Positions 62,827 to 64,000 of a DNA stretch of 64,000 bases are shown piece after piece. Source of the DNA: Glandiceps talaboti. Its lineage: Eukaryota; Hemichordata; Enteropneusta; Spengelidae. The notes under the pieces were generated by a model, which worked only from the letters and a program-made list of their open reading frames with translations, was not told where the DNA came from and searched no databases. The stretch lies in assembly GCF_964340395.1 (NCBI RefSeq), contig NC_135556.1, forward strand, positions 19,875,642-19,939,641, given 5' to 3'. A program made the translations under genes and the position numbers. Within the stretch, counting starts at the first letter, position 1. Each line of letters starts with the position of its first letter.

Positions 62827-63158
62827 GTGGGTCGATTAATATACCCCAATTGCTACTCTCCATGCCACAATGCCAACTTCAAATGTGGGTGTGTTAATAT
62901 ACCCCAATTTATACCCTCTTTGCATGCCACTATGCCAAGTTTGTGGGTGGGTAAATGTACGCCAATTGATACCCTCCATGCCAGAATGCCAAGTTTGTGG
63001 GTGGTTAATATACCCTAATTGATAGCCTCAATGCCCCAATGCCAACTTTGTGGATGGGTTAATATACCCCAATTGATAGCCTCAATGCCAAGTTTGTGGA
63101 TGTTTAAATGTACTCTAATTGCTACCCTCCATGCCACAATGCCGACTTTGTGGGTGGG
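62827..63158. repeat. Minisatellite, 46-58-bp units, about 6 copies
   Basis: Units start GTGGGT or GTGGAT at 62827, 62885, 62943, 62997, 63050, 63096 and 63150. Each continues TTAATATACCCCAATTGATA, CCTC-ATGCC-CAATGCC and AACTTT. The short unit at 63050 has lost one CAATGCC block. The Cys/Pro-rich frames across it are repeat products. Confidence 0.9.
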
Positions 63159-64000
63159 GTACTCCCTTATCGAAAAACAAAATCATTATGATAAGAAGGT
63201 ATACAAGTAGGATACTAAGGAATGTTAGATTTTATATCATGGTTTATGCTAGGTACTTGTATTTCTCTTTTGGATCTCACACTAACAAGATTACATATAC
63301 ATGGATACTGATGATTTTTTTTGTATATACTTGTATCTACGATATTCAAAAGTTTGTTTATGCCTAAGAAATCAGAAGTAAAAGTTTTACATATACAAAC
63401 CCCTCACAATACTGGATTTTCAATTTACAGAAAAATGCAAGTTTTGAAACAATCGGATTTGTTGTAAGAGATCAGTTATCAACATAAGTAATTGAGTATT
63501 AAATGCAGTCAGGCTCCTTTCAGCATTCCTTCAGCATTCCTTTGTGAAGTTTGATAAGAATTAAACCAGCCATGAACATGTATTTTGCTTGTAGCGTTAT
63601 CAAAATATTTCATGTCTCAATTATTTAAACATTTAGAAATTTTGACACACTAATCTATTCGGAGAAAAATGACGAACTAATCTTTTTAGAGTTGTTGGAT
63701 GATTTTCTTTCGTATGTACAAATGAAAGAACATGGATCATCTACGGCTTACCATGCAGCTAAAATGTTTTCTGGATATTAATGAAACGAGAAAGCTTTCT
63801 CTCGATTTGTGTACTTTGTCAAGATGTGTAATATCGCTCAAATAATATGGCCTCGAATGAAAGTTAAAAGGAAAATAGTAGTCGATAATTTAAAAGTCAG
63901 GGAGCCAAGGGGCTACGATTTACCCAAAACTGCTCCCAAGTGTGTACAAGTACTATGCAACAACAACATCTGGTGAGCGAGAAAAGTGATGTTGGCACAG
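63159..64000. other. Non-coding, no gene recognised
   Basis: AT-rich to the window edge. The missing TM1-TM3 exon of the prokineticin-receptor-like gene was looked for here on the minus strand and not seen. Confidence 0.45.

Overview
The window is metazoan nuclear DNA: AT-rich, gene-poor and full of microsatellites, with genes split by GT-AG introns. The gene content (two intronless muscarinic-like receptors, a prokineticin-receptor-like exon, a CARD/coiled-coil/Death-domain adaptor and an exon of a DUF4062-NACHT-WD gene) best fits an invertebrate deuterostome such as a hemichordate or amphioxus. That assignment is an inference; a lophotrochozoan is not excluded. Layout, left to right: an internal exon of an NWD-type STAND gene on the minus strand (190-392); repeats including a 40-bp minisatellite; an intact single-exon aminergic receptor on the minus strand (5624-7609); 12 kb with a broken reverse-transcriptase relic, a duplicated 100-bp block and a foldback element; a seven-exon plus-strand gene (21580-28702) for a 378-residue CARD-coiled-coil-Death adaptor; more simple repeats and a weak candidate small gene near 31.4-32.0 kb; a second intact single-exon receptor paralogous to the first (39371-41461, minus strand) with a large foldback just past its stop; a possible orphan terminal exon with a poly(A) signal (46910-47223); dispersed repeat families at 49-54 kb; the TM4-TM7 terminal exon of a prokineticin-receptor-like gene (56867-57566, minus strand); the decayed C-terminal part of an endonuclease-type non-LTR retrotransposon (about 58.9-60.3 kb); a roughly 120-nt hairpin at 61.0-61.2 kb; and a minisatellite at 62.8-63.2 kb. 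How the genes relate: the two receptors are same-strand paralogues about 32 kb apart, with identical motif layout and very long third intracellular loops, so a local duplication is likely. The adaptor gene lies between them. It joins a CARD and a Death domain, as the apoptosis adaptor RAIDD/CRADD does, but separates them with about 180 residues of mostly helical sequence on in-frame (1-1 phase) cassette exons. Together with the NWD exon it suggests innate-immunity or cell-death genes nearby. Nothing here resembles an operon. Exon boundaries come from reading splice signals and protein continuity by eye, without transcripts.
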